Source of the DNA: Lichenostomus cassidix
Lineage: Eukaryota; Chordata; Aves; Passeriformes; Meliphagidae
Direction of reading: 5' to 3'
Assembly (NCBI GenBank): GCA_008360975.2
Contig: CM039181.1
Span: 7,920,380-7,984,379, forward strand
Length of the DNA stretch: 64,000 bases
Made by a program: the position numbers and the translations under genes
Part shown: positions 11,735 through 25,088 of the stretch, one piece after another
Numbering within the stretch: the stretch's first letter is position 1
How the letters are laid out: the number at the start of each line of letters is the position of its first letter
Notes under the pieces: generated by a model
The model's database searches: none
What the model was told of the DNA's origin: nothing
What the model saw: the letters and a program-made list of their open reading frames with translations, nothing else

Positions 11735-14700
11735 AATACATGTAAAAATTTGATGTATTACTGTTTCAGCTCTACATTTTCCCTTGATTTTAATTTTCTC
11801 TGTGGAGTTCAAATACAGAGTGTTCCTTCACAGCTTACTTTCAAAGCCTTTTTTTGACTTTCATATTTAAACTTATTTAAGGCCCTTAGATTTTTCTCCC
11901 AGCTGTGGAAGGCAAAGACAGGAAGAGATAGAAAAGTCAAAGACTCTTTTACAGTCCTGGAACCTTTAAAGAGCATCCTTGAAATATAGAAAAAAAACCC
12001 CACAATAAATAATGCTTCAATTTTTTAAAAGGAAGTTATCTTTTTCAATATACTTTTCCCATTTTAAGAGTATGAAATAATTAAAGTGTGTATATGCATA
12101 GTTATGCTTTGTCTCTATACCTGCAAGTATTGGGGGGGAGGGGGGTGTTCTCACTTTTGGTCCTGTTTTCTCTCCCTTATGTTACCAACCAGGCCCTGCT
12201 TCCCAAGCAGGTGCCCTTGGAAAGGAGAAATGCCTGAGCTTATGCCAGAATCACTGTCCTTGTTCTTCAGCAAAACCAGGTTTATGACACGTGCCACTTG
12301 CAGCACATGTCCTTCCCAGGCAGGTGACTATCTCAGGGATTTCGTTCAGCAAGGATGGCTGTTGCTGTCTGAGGTTTTCTTCCATCCTTCCCTGCAGCTG
12401 ATGTGACTGCTTCAAATTTTCTTTGTTTCTTGTGGAGAGAATAGCCAGGTTTTGCATTCAAGCAGATTTATGCAGAAACAAACATGTGTGTCCAGGTGCC
12501 TCTTGGACATCTGAGCATCCCTGGGTGACTGAGGCTCATTAATGGGACTGCAGTCTTGGTCTGGCCCCTTTGCAAGTCTTAGGAGCCCAAGGTGTCTGGA
12601 TCAGCTTGTCAAGCACAGCTGGCAGATGCAGCAGCTTGTGCAGCAGTTTTTGGGCTCTAAATTGGAGACTGCACAGGGGGAAGCTCTTGGGAGCCATTTG
12701 AGGACTGTGGGGTGAGGAAACCTCAACCACTAGAGAGCTCTGATAGCCTAGAGTCCATCTGACCTCTGCAACCTGTATTGCTGTAAGATGCTGATTCACT
12801 GAAACGCTTTGCAGACATTTGCCTGCTTTGGTAACCATTTGTTTGAGTGACCAGTGGTGAGAGCACTCAGCCCTGCCCTGTATTGTGCAGACTATGATTT
12901 TGCCCTCCAAACCTATGCCCAGGTAAGGCTTTTGCTTGTTATCCCAAATACCTCAAGAATTTTGATGTGCCTATCCTCATGCTGGGCAGGGATTGGCAAT
13001 GTCTGAAACTACAGCTTTCTTTTTCTGTCTCAGACAGCAAAGTTTTATTACTTTATCTGCCAAAAAAATCTGAGAATTTTTATATTGCAAAACTTGATTC
13101 ATTGTATTACATTTCTCCTGTACTGTTCTTCCTCCTCCAAAAGCCTCTTTCTCTATAGTTCTACAGACAACTCATTATATTAATATCTGTCTGTACAACA
13201 TTTGGAAGCTCAGGGGCTAGAGAAGAAGGCTGGGAAAGAGGCCATGTTCCCCCAAGACAGACATAAAGCAGTTTGGTGCTGGAGCCAGTCAGCCTTATGG
13301 GGAGGTCTCTCCCCTGAATTGCTTTTCAAATGCTGGAAGCTTTGTGCTCTAGCAGGAGCAGTTTGGTTTGCTTTTTCAAAAGTAAAGTAAACTATTAATA
13401 ACCCTAGGGGGTGTCTCTTAAATATTGAGGAGCCGGGGTATCAATCAGACAACCTAGGGAATGTGGAGGTCATGCTGGAGGGTCGCCTCCAGGGCCAGTT
13501 GCTTACAGACCCTTCTCACCTGGGATAAGGGGGAGATTTTCTTCCCATGGAGGAAGATCCTCTATCTGAGGCTGAGCAGGACAGCTTTCCACTTAGAAAG
13601 CTTGGAGCACCACAAGGTGCTGCCTGGTGCTTCCTGTCAGCCGCTGTGTAGCCTCCAGGTCATACACAGGTAATTTTATTGGGTGTCTCTCCTGAAGCTT
13701 GGGGGCATTGTTTGTCAAATACCCTGGTAATACAGCTGGGAATGGTGATGAGCTAATTCCTTCCTCCTTTATTTTCTCTGGATGAAGCATTTATTTGTGC
13801 AGTGTAATTAGCAGAGGTTTGTGCAGGTGTCTGCCACCTGGAGCACACCCAATTAAATCAGGAGACTCAAAACCAGGCTGTGAGACTCACAGAGAGCATC
13901 ACAGAAGGGCATACTGACTGGAAATAGCACCCCAAGGAAGATTCCCGCTGCCACCCTGCTCACAGCTTGCCCCGAGTCCTCCTTGCCTTGCAGAAACATG
14001 TGGTTGCAGTAGTAGTGTAACCAGCTGGGTGAGGAGGGGTAGTAGGAGATGAAGGGATGAGGGCACCATGGAGGAGTGGAGGACTTTGCCCCTCACTCAT
14101 GGAATGGACACCTTTTCCAGCCCTCAGTGTCAGGATAGTGACACTTAGCTTGTTGTCACTACCATTAAATTTTGATCCCACTGGTCCAATCCATCAGAGT
14201 TTGAAAGAAATTTAGGAGTCTCAAAGTTAATTATATGTTCGCAGCAGATCTATGAAGAGGCTCAGTAAATCAAGGAGCTGGGCCCAGCCGGGGATCCATG
14301 AAGGGGGTCTGTGCTCATAGCTTAATCTACCTGATGCTGACCCAGCATTTTGCCCATCCATATATCAGTGGAAGCAGAGGGTAGGGGCTGATTATTGCTG
14401 GGATGGTGAAGATTGTTGGGGAGCAGAAAATGTAAATCTGAGGAAGCACAGGCTCTCTTAATTTCACTGCTTTTTAAATGAGGGTGGGGGAGAAGGAGGA
14501 AGAGCAATCATTACTAGGATGCTTGTGATGATTAGGACAAATCCTTTAGAGCCATGAAATTAATATTCTTAAGTATGTTAAGTCTCTGGATGGTCTTATT
14601 CATAAGTCACTTCTTTTTTCTCTCAGATCTTTTGCTAGATTGTTAAAAAATAATTAGAGGCCCATGGTGGCCAACCACGTGAATAGGACTGTACAAGAGC

Positions 14701-17108
14701 AGGAGCTCATCAGGTAAAAGCTGAAGAAGGAAAATCCCAGACAGGTCTAAAGAATGTGTTTCCAGAGCCCAGGAAGGGAAGAGAAGCTGAATGTTCTCCC
14801 TGTATATGAAATACATCTCTCCAGATAGATCTTTCAGAGAGATTACCCTGAAGGGGCTGTTGTGACTTTATTTCTGAAGTGTGTCAGAGAAACACTTCTA
14901 AGGTAGTACATGTATTTCCACTCCTTTTTGTGACAGTTGCAGATTCTCAGCAATGCTTGTTATAAAGTCTTGTTCTAAAGTGCCTTTAAAAAAAAAGCTG
15001 TAGAGCCACATTTATCCCAATTTCTATGGGGACTTGATAGATTTTCTGCATGTTATACGACTCTCAGCATCTCATGAACAACTCAAGTATTTTCTATTTT
15101 AAAATGGCACGAACCCACTTGCCAAATCAGAGATTGAAACATGACATTGAAATAGTCAATAAAATGTTTGTTCTTTCTATTTTAAAAACAAGTAAATGCA
15201 TTCTGCTCCTGCACATGCAGGTCTGCCTAGACTATAGGCTGCAGGACAGGACTTGGAACCCATTTGTCTCTTTAAGATGGGTATTAGGGTATTTTTCTGC
15301 ATCACTTCAAGTTGGGATCATTCATAATAAGTTGTGTAACAGCACATGGGGGCTCCATTTGAAATTGGGTTTCCTTGGAGGCACTATCTTATTAAAGGCA
15401 CTGTCTGCCTTGAGGATCTTCTCCCACAGATACATAAGGTGGAGGATGGTGGGGGTAAGGAATGTTGGTGAGCCTGGGTAGTGGAAACAGGGACAACAGC
15501 AGGGATTTCCTCAGTCCCAGCCTGACATCCCTGCTAGAGCTGCCCTCCCACAGAGCCCCCATCTCGCTGTGGTTCAGCCGGCTGTGGCAGTCACAGGAGC
15601 TCTTGCTCAACCTCTCACTGATAGAAAGTTGCTCCTTCTGCAGAGCTTTGGTGCTCAGGCAGAAGGGGCTGACTTGCTAATTGGAGAGCATTGCTTCTGC
15701 TGAAGGATGTGCCTCAGGAGCTGCTCAGCTGGTAGCACTTGCTTCCCTCAATCAATCTGAAGCAATGTAAACACTGTGCCAAACTCTGCCAAAACACTGC
15801 ACATCTGCCAGGCGTTTCGATTAGAAATAATCAGGCACTGCAGGGGCTGTGCTGCAGAAGGCACTGGTATCCATCCAGGCCAGCTCCACATTTGGGGAAC
15901 TGCTTTGCTGTCAGTGATGTTAACCCCTGGAAGTGATGTTGTCCAAGCAGCGACATTATTTTGTGGCTGCACAGGCTGGGCAGGCAGGCACTGAATCCAG
16001 TCGGTTCAGTAGGTGCTGTCCATGATGCACTGGATTTGATACCTTGCCCTGTCTTTCTGGCATGATTTGGTGGGTGAAAGTAATGGGTGTAGGAAGCATC
16101 ACAGTCAACTCCAAAAGATTGAAAGCAGCAGCCCATGCAAGTCAGAGCAAACCTGTCATGTTGTCCAAAGCTGTTTTGATATAAGACTCTGGTGCCTCTG
16201 GTAAATTCCCACAGTAAAAGTGCTGTAAGACAGAATTCAGGATCCCTTGGGCATTACTTGGCCCATGGTATGCTAGAGAAATATCCGAGTCATTGACTGC
16301 TTTTTGGAGTAGGAAGAGGGATTTAAATGGGACTAATGAAAATGTTTCCTTTGCGCTTTCAGTTTCAAGCTGATGCTCTTTTTCTTGTCATTTCAACCTC
16401 CTTAGTGATTTGTCTCTTCTTTCCTTCATACCTATAGCTCTCAAATAGTTTGGACAATTAGATGTTTCTTGTCACCTTTGTTCCTTTTTCCTTAAAATTG
16501 GGAATATTAGATACATGGAAGTATTCATGCATAGCTCATTCTCATCTTTTCCTTGCTCTGACAGCATTTCTTAGGTTTGTCTCACACTCAGATCCATTGG
16601 CTTTATAATACTGGAATACAGCTAATAAGCAGTATAAATTTTATTCAGATTAGTGTAAATCATTATGATTTATTTTTACCACAAAGGTGGCATGATTTTG
16701 GGAGCAGGGATGCTGACCTTGCTGCGGCCAGGAAGGGAGAGGATCTCTGCTGTAAGCAGCACCAGAAGCACAGAGCAGTGGCCTTCTGTTCCCTGCCTTG
16801 TCTTTAGTGGTTGTGTGAACTCATTCAAATTGTTTTCCCAGTTAAAGTGAACACTGAGAATTAATAATAATCTAGAAGAATTGTAATTACTTCTCCTGCT
16901 CTTCCTGGAAATTAGGTGTCTTGCTAGCCATGTTTACCTCAAAGCATTCAGATTTCTTTTTTGTTCCTCAGTAAAAGTGCACAGACAACCACGTCTCTGT
17001 TCTGGCGTGACAACGCAATTAGAAAATTGTATCTTTAAATACCAACTTAATCTAATCTGGGACAAAAACAATAAAAGGCTTTAATCATAATTGCATGGTG
17101 CCTGCAGG

Positions 17109-17127
17109 CTGTCACCAGAGGGCAGAG
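17109..17127 (+). promoter_or_regulatory. CTCF-like motif
   Basis: The core CACCAGAGGGCAG at 17113-17125 matches most positions of the vertebrate CTCF consensus on the plus strand. The match is by eye. Such cores occur by chance in tens of kilobases, so binding is inferred only. Confidence 0.35.
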
Positions 17128-20100
17128 ACAAGGTTGTTCGTTGCCACGTGTGGATAGTTTAGAAATTAAATCCCCTTTTCACAAAGGCAATAAATTCTGT
17201 TCTCACTTGTGTCCTTTCCAAATATTTCATCTCTGTAACCAGATAGCTCATTTCATTGGTATCTGTCAGAGACTTTCTCTTGCTTCTGTCAAGCTATGTA
17301 CAAAGGGGCAAGGAGAAATGTCTTTATAAAACTACACACACTTGACTTTGTAACATCACAGCTTACATGAAATACTAGCTCTAAATATAAACAGGGTACT
17401 AACTTTTCCTTCACAGGGATTTTTCCACTGTTTTGTATTTATAGTGCGCACACTCTGAGGATTCGTCCTGGGTACCCACAGCAGCTATGGGGTGGGATTT
17501 ACTGGGAATGCATCTGTGAGCAAGAGTTGCTCTCACACAGTACATGTAGAAAACTAGTATGGTTTCAACAGAGAACAACAAGGCTTTTAAATCCCAAACC
17601 AGTAAGGTACAATTTGTACATTGCCTACTCTACGAAAGGCAGATTCTGAGAATTTCTCCATTTTCCATTACCTAAGTTGGAAAGACAGGGAGGGGTTTGA
17701 GAGCATCAGTGGCAGCCTATGAATTAATTTCTGTTCTGGTGAATACTGTGAGGGTTTGGGCACCAGGAAACCAGCTCAGTCTTAGACACTGAAGCAAGGA
17801 ACATCAAGGCACACCCCACCTTGGCAAAATCCCTGGCAACAATGGGTAGTCATTGACTCAAAATAGTTCTGTCAGCATTTCCACTTGAGGATTGACACAT
17901 GGAAAATCCTGGTACAGAGGGAATGGGCAGAAGTGCCATGGGCTGACTGTTTTAAAGAGAAATGTCTCCCACCAAGGAACAGGCACTCTCTGGAGTAAGA
18001 GGCAGAAACAGGAGACTTGGAATACTTGGGTTTCCTGCAAATATCAGGCGCCTGATTTCAGCATGGGTACCTGGTGGGAGGGAGATGTGCTCAGTGCTCT
18101 GCTTTTCCATGACTACACACCTCCTTGTTATAATTTATAAGCAGCTTGGTTTTGTTTAGGAAGAGGATTTTAAAAGTCCTTGCAATTCTCCCTAGTTGTT
18201 TCCTGGATAGCTAAACTGAAAATGAACATCTAAGGACTCTGCACCTTGGGGAGGCTGAGGCTCCTGGATCCAAAGATGCCAGACAGGAAATATGTGCCAG
18301 GATTACATACAGGATCTGAGTGCTGCTCATAGCCTTGGAAGGAACAAGGCAGGTTGGCTCCTAAGGACAGCATGGGAGTAAAATGGAATTCATGAATCCT
18401 AGAGCACAGATGAAGTAAATATAAATGAAGTAAATAATTTGTTTTAGCCTATAATAAAACACTCAGCTCTGTATGTATTCCTCTCTGAAGAGTGAACATG
18501 ACTGGAAGAATCCATAGCTTGGAAATTATTTCTCCGATGCGTGAACTCCAGTGATGCAGAAATATGCTGGTTGCTATTTGCAGTATTCTCAGATGTTAAA
18601 ATCCACCACTTTGCACAATGAAAACAAAGAAATTAAGCTGAAATAGGACAATGCCCTAAATGTTACAGAGAGGTCTCATAGGAAGCTAAGTGGGTGTGTA
18701 ACAAGCAGATTCAGCATCACCAACTTTGACCATATTGGTACAGTTATCAGCTCTTTCTGTTATCGAGTTCCCTCTTGCTGCCATCTCCTGCAGGTGTGCT
18801 GATGAACAAAGGCATCAGTGCATGCAGAAGCTCAGCACATGTGGGAGTTTGGCAAGAAGGCAGATCAGCAAAAGGAGCAAGGGAGCTGTGGTTCTTTCAG
18901 CATGTCTGGTTTTAAAGAGCTACTGGTGCAGGGTGCACTTGACAACTTGAGAAGCAGCATTGCAATTACTTGCACTCTTGTAGTTCAGGTAGTGATGTTT
19001 CCTTCTCCTTCCTCTCTATACACTGCTGCTGGCCATGGCACTGGTGCCATCTCCAGGGGATGTGCTTTTCCATGAACCTCTCCTTGCTAGCAGCTTCCAA
19101 ACAACTCCATACAGGGGAGTTGCTCCTCAAGTAAGAGGCAGACACTCAAGCCTACTCTCTCCTTTCCATCCATCGTGTTGTTTAGATAGCCAATATTATG
19201 AGAGATCGGATACTTACGTATTTCTGAAATTATATTTGTGATCAAGAATAGAATAAAATGTATAGGAAAGCAGACTTGCTCTTTCACCCATCCCCTATTC
19301 CTGATCTCCTAATGACTTAATCAGAATCCAGTTTTTCCCCACCTTACACCAGGATATCTTATTTTTTAATCAGAAAAATATTTATACACTAGCTCAGGCA
19401 ATAGAACAAGAGAAGGGGGAAAAGCCTTGTCAAAGCACGTTACAAATATATTGTGGGGTAATGTTGTTTTATCCTGCCAGCTAATGTTTGGGCTCTGCAT
19501 TTACTTATTTTTGCATCTTTAAACTTTAAATTTCTGTAAAATAATCAGACCATAACTCTGATCACACTTACCTGCCCATAGTTTTAGATTAGTTTCATGG
19601 TCACGATACCGAACTACCTTAAAACAGAGGCAAGACAGTTTGACTGAAGTAACTGTTTATTTCAGTGCTCAGCCAGGCTTGTGTCTTTCTCAGTGCATTT
19701 TTCATGCTGAACATCTACTACTTAGATTTTGGATTATTGCACTGTCTGTAGGTTTTTACCCCAAAACACTATTTTGAACCGTCTCCCTTCAGCTATACCT
19801 TAGTACAGCTTTGCTTTGGGAGAAGTTTTGTTACACACAGCAATGCTTCCAGGATACATGATGAACTGCAAGAAGACTGAAGAATGCTGCTCATTTTGTT
19901 TTTGCTTATTTTAGTAGAACTGAGCCCAGTTTTTCACCTCATGATTATGGAGACTGAATTTCTGACCCAGCTTGCTGCTCCCACACTCTTGGGACAACCA
20001 CTGCTTCCAGAAAATTACTATCTGTCTTCTGAGGTTGATCCAGAGAGGTAGGCAGCAGATGACTGCTGCCAGTGAAGTTGGTTTGTGCCAAGTACCACTA

Positions 20101-23100
20101 AACAACCAGATTTGGAATCTATAAATGATCTCTTGGGTCTGCTGTTCATCACTTCAGTGCAAGGGCTTAACTGGAGTTAAGCCTTCACTCAGCAAGTGTG
20201 GAAACACTTTTAATCAGAAGCAGGAATCATCGGATCAGCTTGCCAGATCAGATTAGAAGCAATTTATATGACCACTGTAAGTATCATAAAGTGCCTGGAC
20301 ATGGGAAACATCAATATATAAACAAGATACCCCCTGATTTTTTATTATTTTGGCCTGCAGTGAAAAGCATTTGAAAGGCCAGATCCTTTGTAGTGCTGAA
20401 TATCTTTAACTCCAGCTGCACTCCTTGAAAACCAATGTGCTCAGTGACTCCCCGGGAGGCCCATCTGGTAACAGCCCCACGCTGCTCTCCCTGCCAGGGA
20501 GCAGCCTCTGCCACCCCAAGGATGGAAATTAAAAGAGCAACCTGACTCCAACAAGAACCGCAAGACATTCCTTGTACATGAAATTACTTCATATTCAAGA
20601 TTTCTGCATGGCTGTGCTGCCACTTACAGAAACGTTTTCACAGCTTAAATTCATTCACCCCTACTGAACCTCAGATCTCTGTTTAGGATTTGACATGTCT
20701 TCAGGAGATCTTCAGGACCCACACAGGAATATATGTGAACTAAGCAGTGACAGGAAGGAAAAAAGCCACTCCTGGAAATTAAAAAATAACTGAATTTAGA
20801 TCAAACACATGGAAAGTCTGGCTTTTGCCCTAGAAGGTTAATCACTATTTGGAATTTTTTGCCGTGGGAGATTCTTTGTGTAATTGTTGAAAGGCAAGAT
20901 CAAAACCCAGCATCATCTTTTGAGTGCCAGTGTCACGTCTGGATAAAAACAAGCTGGATCAGCCCTAACAATATTTGCTCCCAGACATGCTGCAGAAGCT
21001 CTGTGTTTGGGATAGGAAGGAATTTCCTCATGCAGTGAATTGGCAAAACCTTGGGGTTTGTCTTGATCTTGTGCATTGCTCAAGGACCATTTTTTGGAGT
21101 CTTGTTTCACATTCTTTGACTTTCTGCAGCCTTGTGATCAGAGCTGAATATTTGGCTTTTCCCACCACTGGGCCCTGCTTTATTTCTAAATGTTTCCGCT
21201 GCTTTACCAAAAAGATATGGATGGATCTTATTTTTCTTTATTACAAAGATACTCTAGCAATGGCAAAATAATCTACATCATTGCTTACCAGGAAATAAGA
21301 TACAGGGAAAGGAAAAGGGCAAAGGGAATTAAATAAGGTGCTCAGTCAGCTACAGCCTTCAACTTCATTATCTGGAAAACAAATGAATTGCAGGATGCTC
21401 TAGTGTACATAAGTATGGTCAAGATACCCATTGGGTTGGGGCAGCACTACATGTAAAGAGCAACCTCTCTGCTTTCATGTGTGACTAAATAATCATCAGG
21501 CCTAATATGAAACAAAGGAAATATTTGCTAAACCCCACAGTTAACAATAAAATTCCTTTATTATTCTCTTGCTGTTACGTATATGAAAACTGTCTGCAGG
21601 TCTGATAGGTACTTCCAGCACACTTGATTACTCTTGTTATTTTAGGCATGTTAATTCCAGTTCTTTATGAGCAACCCCAGTCCTTTCTTTTGGTGTTCTT
21701 AGCAACCTGTGTGTACTTGAGCCTTGCTTGAAGCCAATGTGAAGCTTTGTATTGGACTTGCTGAAAGTGACCTTTGGCTTGGGTCAAGTAGGGCCAACAG
21801 CTGGATCCAATGACAACTACTTGAGACCATGTTTCTCTAGCTGTTTTCTTCTGGTCTGCAAAAGTAATCTTGTTTTAAATAGTAGTTCCTGGCTTGTTAT
21901 ACACCTGTCTCACAAACCCCTATGGTTTGAAACCTACCAAAATCACACAGCTCTGTAAAGCTTGTCTTGTGAGCATGGGAGCACGGCAGAAAAGTGAAAA
22001 TTGGAGCACAAAGAGAAAATTGAATCATTCCTCACAAAGCAATATTAACTTAAGAATGTTGTAATAGTAAGCAATGTTTACATTAGTTCAATACCTAATT
22101 CCATTAGCCACAGTTTACACTGATATATTCTGAGGGGTGCTGGAGGACTTTTCCCAGGTAGAGCACTACTGTCATCCCTTCCCCCTAGTGCCTTGGCAGT
22201 GCATGTTTGAGTTTAACATCAGCTCTGTTGTTCATGGGCTGCCCCATGGATCATGGCTGATGAGGATGCTGGTGCAGGACAGTAGCCCCCACACACATCC
22301 GACAGGCATAACCACAACTATGTGACCAACAAAGTGCTCATTGCTGCTGTTGGCTCCAGCATGTAAAGCTTTAAGGGCTCTTTGGCATGCCTCAGATCAT
22401 ACTGAAATCCTTTCACTTAGCTCTGCTTTGCCCTTGTCCTGCTGCTGCTGAAGTCGATAGCACAAGTGCTCTGCCCTCAGTTGTACTGGAGTATGTGTCC
22501 TGCTCGGTCAAAAGAAGGAATAAGCTGTGGTGGTGCATAAAAGGCAAGTGGAGAGGCAGGAACTACTGCTCTTTTCATTGTTTTATTATTGTTCATCATT
22601 TTTAATAATTGTTGTTTCACTGTTAATTGCTGTTCATCTGAGGAATGTGCATGGAGCATGTTTCCTATTTGGAACTGACAGAGAGGGAGCATCTTAAAAA
22701 ACCCCTGAGGATTTCTGAGATCACAAACCTTAGAAAGATAACAAAATTAGCACACATAATTCCCCTTGATTTTCTTTATGCCTGCAGACAAGGTTAGCAG
22801 CAACCCTTGTTTCTGTGAGTTTGTTTTGTCTCCTCAACCAAAAAATCTGGAATGGTAAGTGTTAGGTCTGATTTATTATTGTGCATCTTGTTTTCTTTAT
22901 GTAAAAGGTAGAAAAGTTGGAAACAAATTACATGAAAACAACATAAATTACAGAAGCTGAATACCGAGAGAAATTAATAAACCCCAATTTTTTTGCTTCC
23001 TTCATTGTCTAAAAGTGAGACCTGATGACTGTCCCTAACTGACTCCTTTTCAGTATATCTCCCCTCTAACTTGAATTGGGGGAGGGTTTAAGCAACTCCC

Positions 23101-24947
23101 TCATGAGGTGAACAATGAAGCCCAAGCTTGGTGAAACTGCACAGTGTGGCCTCTGAGTGTGGTCTGCAATAGAACTGTCTGTCCTCAAACAAGTTCCTCT
23201 TGAGTTACAGTGACTCAAGCAATTCTGTCTCCTAGGTGCCAGCTCTCATTTATTCCTGGAATTAAATTCTAGACTAGTAGTACATATATTAATAGAAAAA
23301 CATCTATTCAAACTCCAATTTTTTCCTTCTCGTAAAGAAATGTTAATTTCTCTATTTTCTGTTGATTTTTCCCCATGCACCCCCTGCCTCACCCACATGT
23401 TCCAACTTGTCACAGAGGCACTTATGTGATGCAAGAAAGCAGGACCTACCCATGGGAAGAGGCAGGCATGATCTGGATGCTTCAGAGGATCATCTTGTAA
23501 GTAGCTTGTCTTTATTGTCTCATGGTATGAACATGAACACCTCACTTTGTTCATCTGCTTGATTCAAGAGGTAGCAATGGGGTGCAATGGTATCAGTGGG
23601 TTATCCCTAGGGCTGAGGGAGTCTACCCATTATTTATATTTGAAGATCTCAGTTACTTATGTTCTCAGCAAAAGCTCCTAATTTTCTCAGCTCTTTCTGT
23701 ATACTCAGCATAAAAGGATTGCATAATGGACACAGCGACTCCCACAACTATTGTTTACATCTGTCAGCTAATCCTTTCTGTGAGTCAGGCGGTGCCTACT
23801 GGGTTGGGCACTTGATTGGGATTAGAAGCTCATTATTATGATGATACATATTGCAGTGCTGCCTGGAGGCCTCAGCAGGATTATGGCCACATTGTGCTAG
23901 GCAGCATGCAGACCTAGAGCTTGTAGCCTATTGTTAGGGCACCCTCACTGTAATTCTGGATTAGACCCCATTTCTTCTCATGGCCCTTGGGGTAAAACAT
24001 CGAGTCCTGTTCTGTTTCCATATCTTTTCAGGGGAGATGATAACTCATTTCCTACCATCAGTCAATGTTTGTAACCACCGAGTTTTGGAGGAGAATGCCA
24101 GGATGATGTCACCCAAAGGAAGCATGTAAATGTTGCAGCACAAGGGGGAAACAGCATTTCCCCTGTTTGAGTGCCTCTGCTATTCAGTGGAATGGTTTAT
24201 CAGTGGGAATTTGTGCCTTTTCCAGCAGTGCTACTGCACCCAAAGAATATGCAAGGTGAGAAACAGCAAGTCTTGAGTTGCACCAAGGCTGTTTGCATCC
24301 ACGAGTTGCTTGCTGAGCCAAGGGCTCATAAGTGGCATTAGAGTCTTCCTTCTCCCCTCTCAGGGCTGCACGTCTCCATCCTAGTGAGTGGCCCTTGCTG
24401 GGTAGTAGGCAGACTTTCCTTCTCCCCATCCTTTCAGGCTCTAGGTGCTCCTGCTGGCTGTTCCAGGTGCCAGGACATCGTGTTTGCACTCCATCTGTGC
24501 ATTGCCACGGCCACTCACCTGTGACTGCAGTAAAGCCTGAGCCTGGCCTGTGCCTGCTGTTCACTCACTGGCACCTACTGCTCTACAATGTTGTCAGGTG
24601 TGAGCCTTGACATGGAGAAGCTGTACTTAGAGTTTCTGACTGACTTTATAGTTTCAGGTCAGGGTGAACATGACTGGATTTTATCACCCCATAGAAGCTG
24701 CTTCTTTGTCTGTCCTGGGTGCTTTGCTGAGGTGGCCATAAAAATAGCTTGGGAAAACAGAACTGAGTTGTGTGCAGATTAACCCTTTGAGTGTTGTCTG
24801 CTACCCCATTTCCCTTGCTGGGAATACTGCTGGTCACTGGGGCGACTCTGCAAGATTCTCCTAAGGACAAACAAAGTTGACTGAGACATCTTTAAAAGAC
24901 AGGAGCAAGGTTGGTGCTTGCTGAGGAGTTTTTGAACAGCTTCAACT

Positions 24948-25088
24948 CCACACACAAAAAACACCCACAAAAAAACCAACACACAAAAACCAAAACACCC
25001 AACACAAACCCCCCCACCACCACCCACCCCAACACACCCAAAACACCAAACACAACAAAACACAAAAAACCCCAAAAAAACCACCACA
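24948..25088. repeat. 141-bp pure A/C tract (G/T on minus strand)
   Basis: Every base on the plus strand is A or C, so the minus strand is only G and T. It is not a regular (CA)n microsatellite, because runs of A and C vary in length. On the minus strand the part opposite 25009-25039 has four G runs of 7, 3, 4 and 3 separated by loops of 7, 1 and 6, fitting the canonical G-quadruplex pattern. Long open frames on both strands here (Trp/Phe/Gly/Val-rich or Thr/Asn/Pro/Lys-rich) arise because a two-base alphabet produces few stop codons; they are not genes. Confidence 0.95.

Larger units (their letters stand above)
4034..24947. other. Gene-free intergenic DNA
   Basis: About 21 kb of mostly unique AT-rich sequence. 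The open frames are short, mutually overlapping and unrecognisable. Small landmarks are a 17-bp tandem duplication at 9938-9971, an (AT)n run at 11722-11734, a G-rich run at 12132-12145 and a CTCF-like motif at 17109-17127. I see no exon with family-level similarity, no tRNA-like cloverleaf and no intact transposon. Confidence 0.55.
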
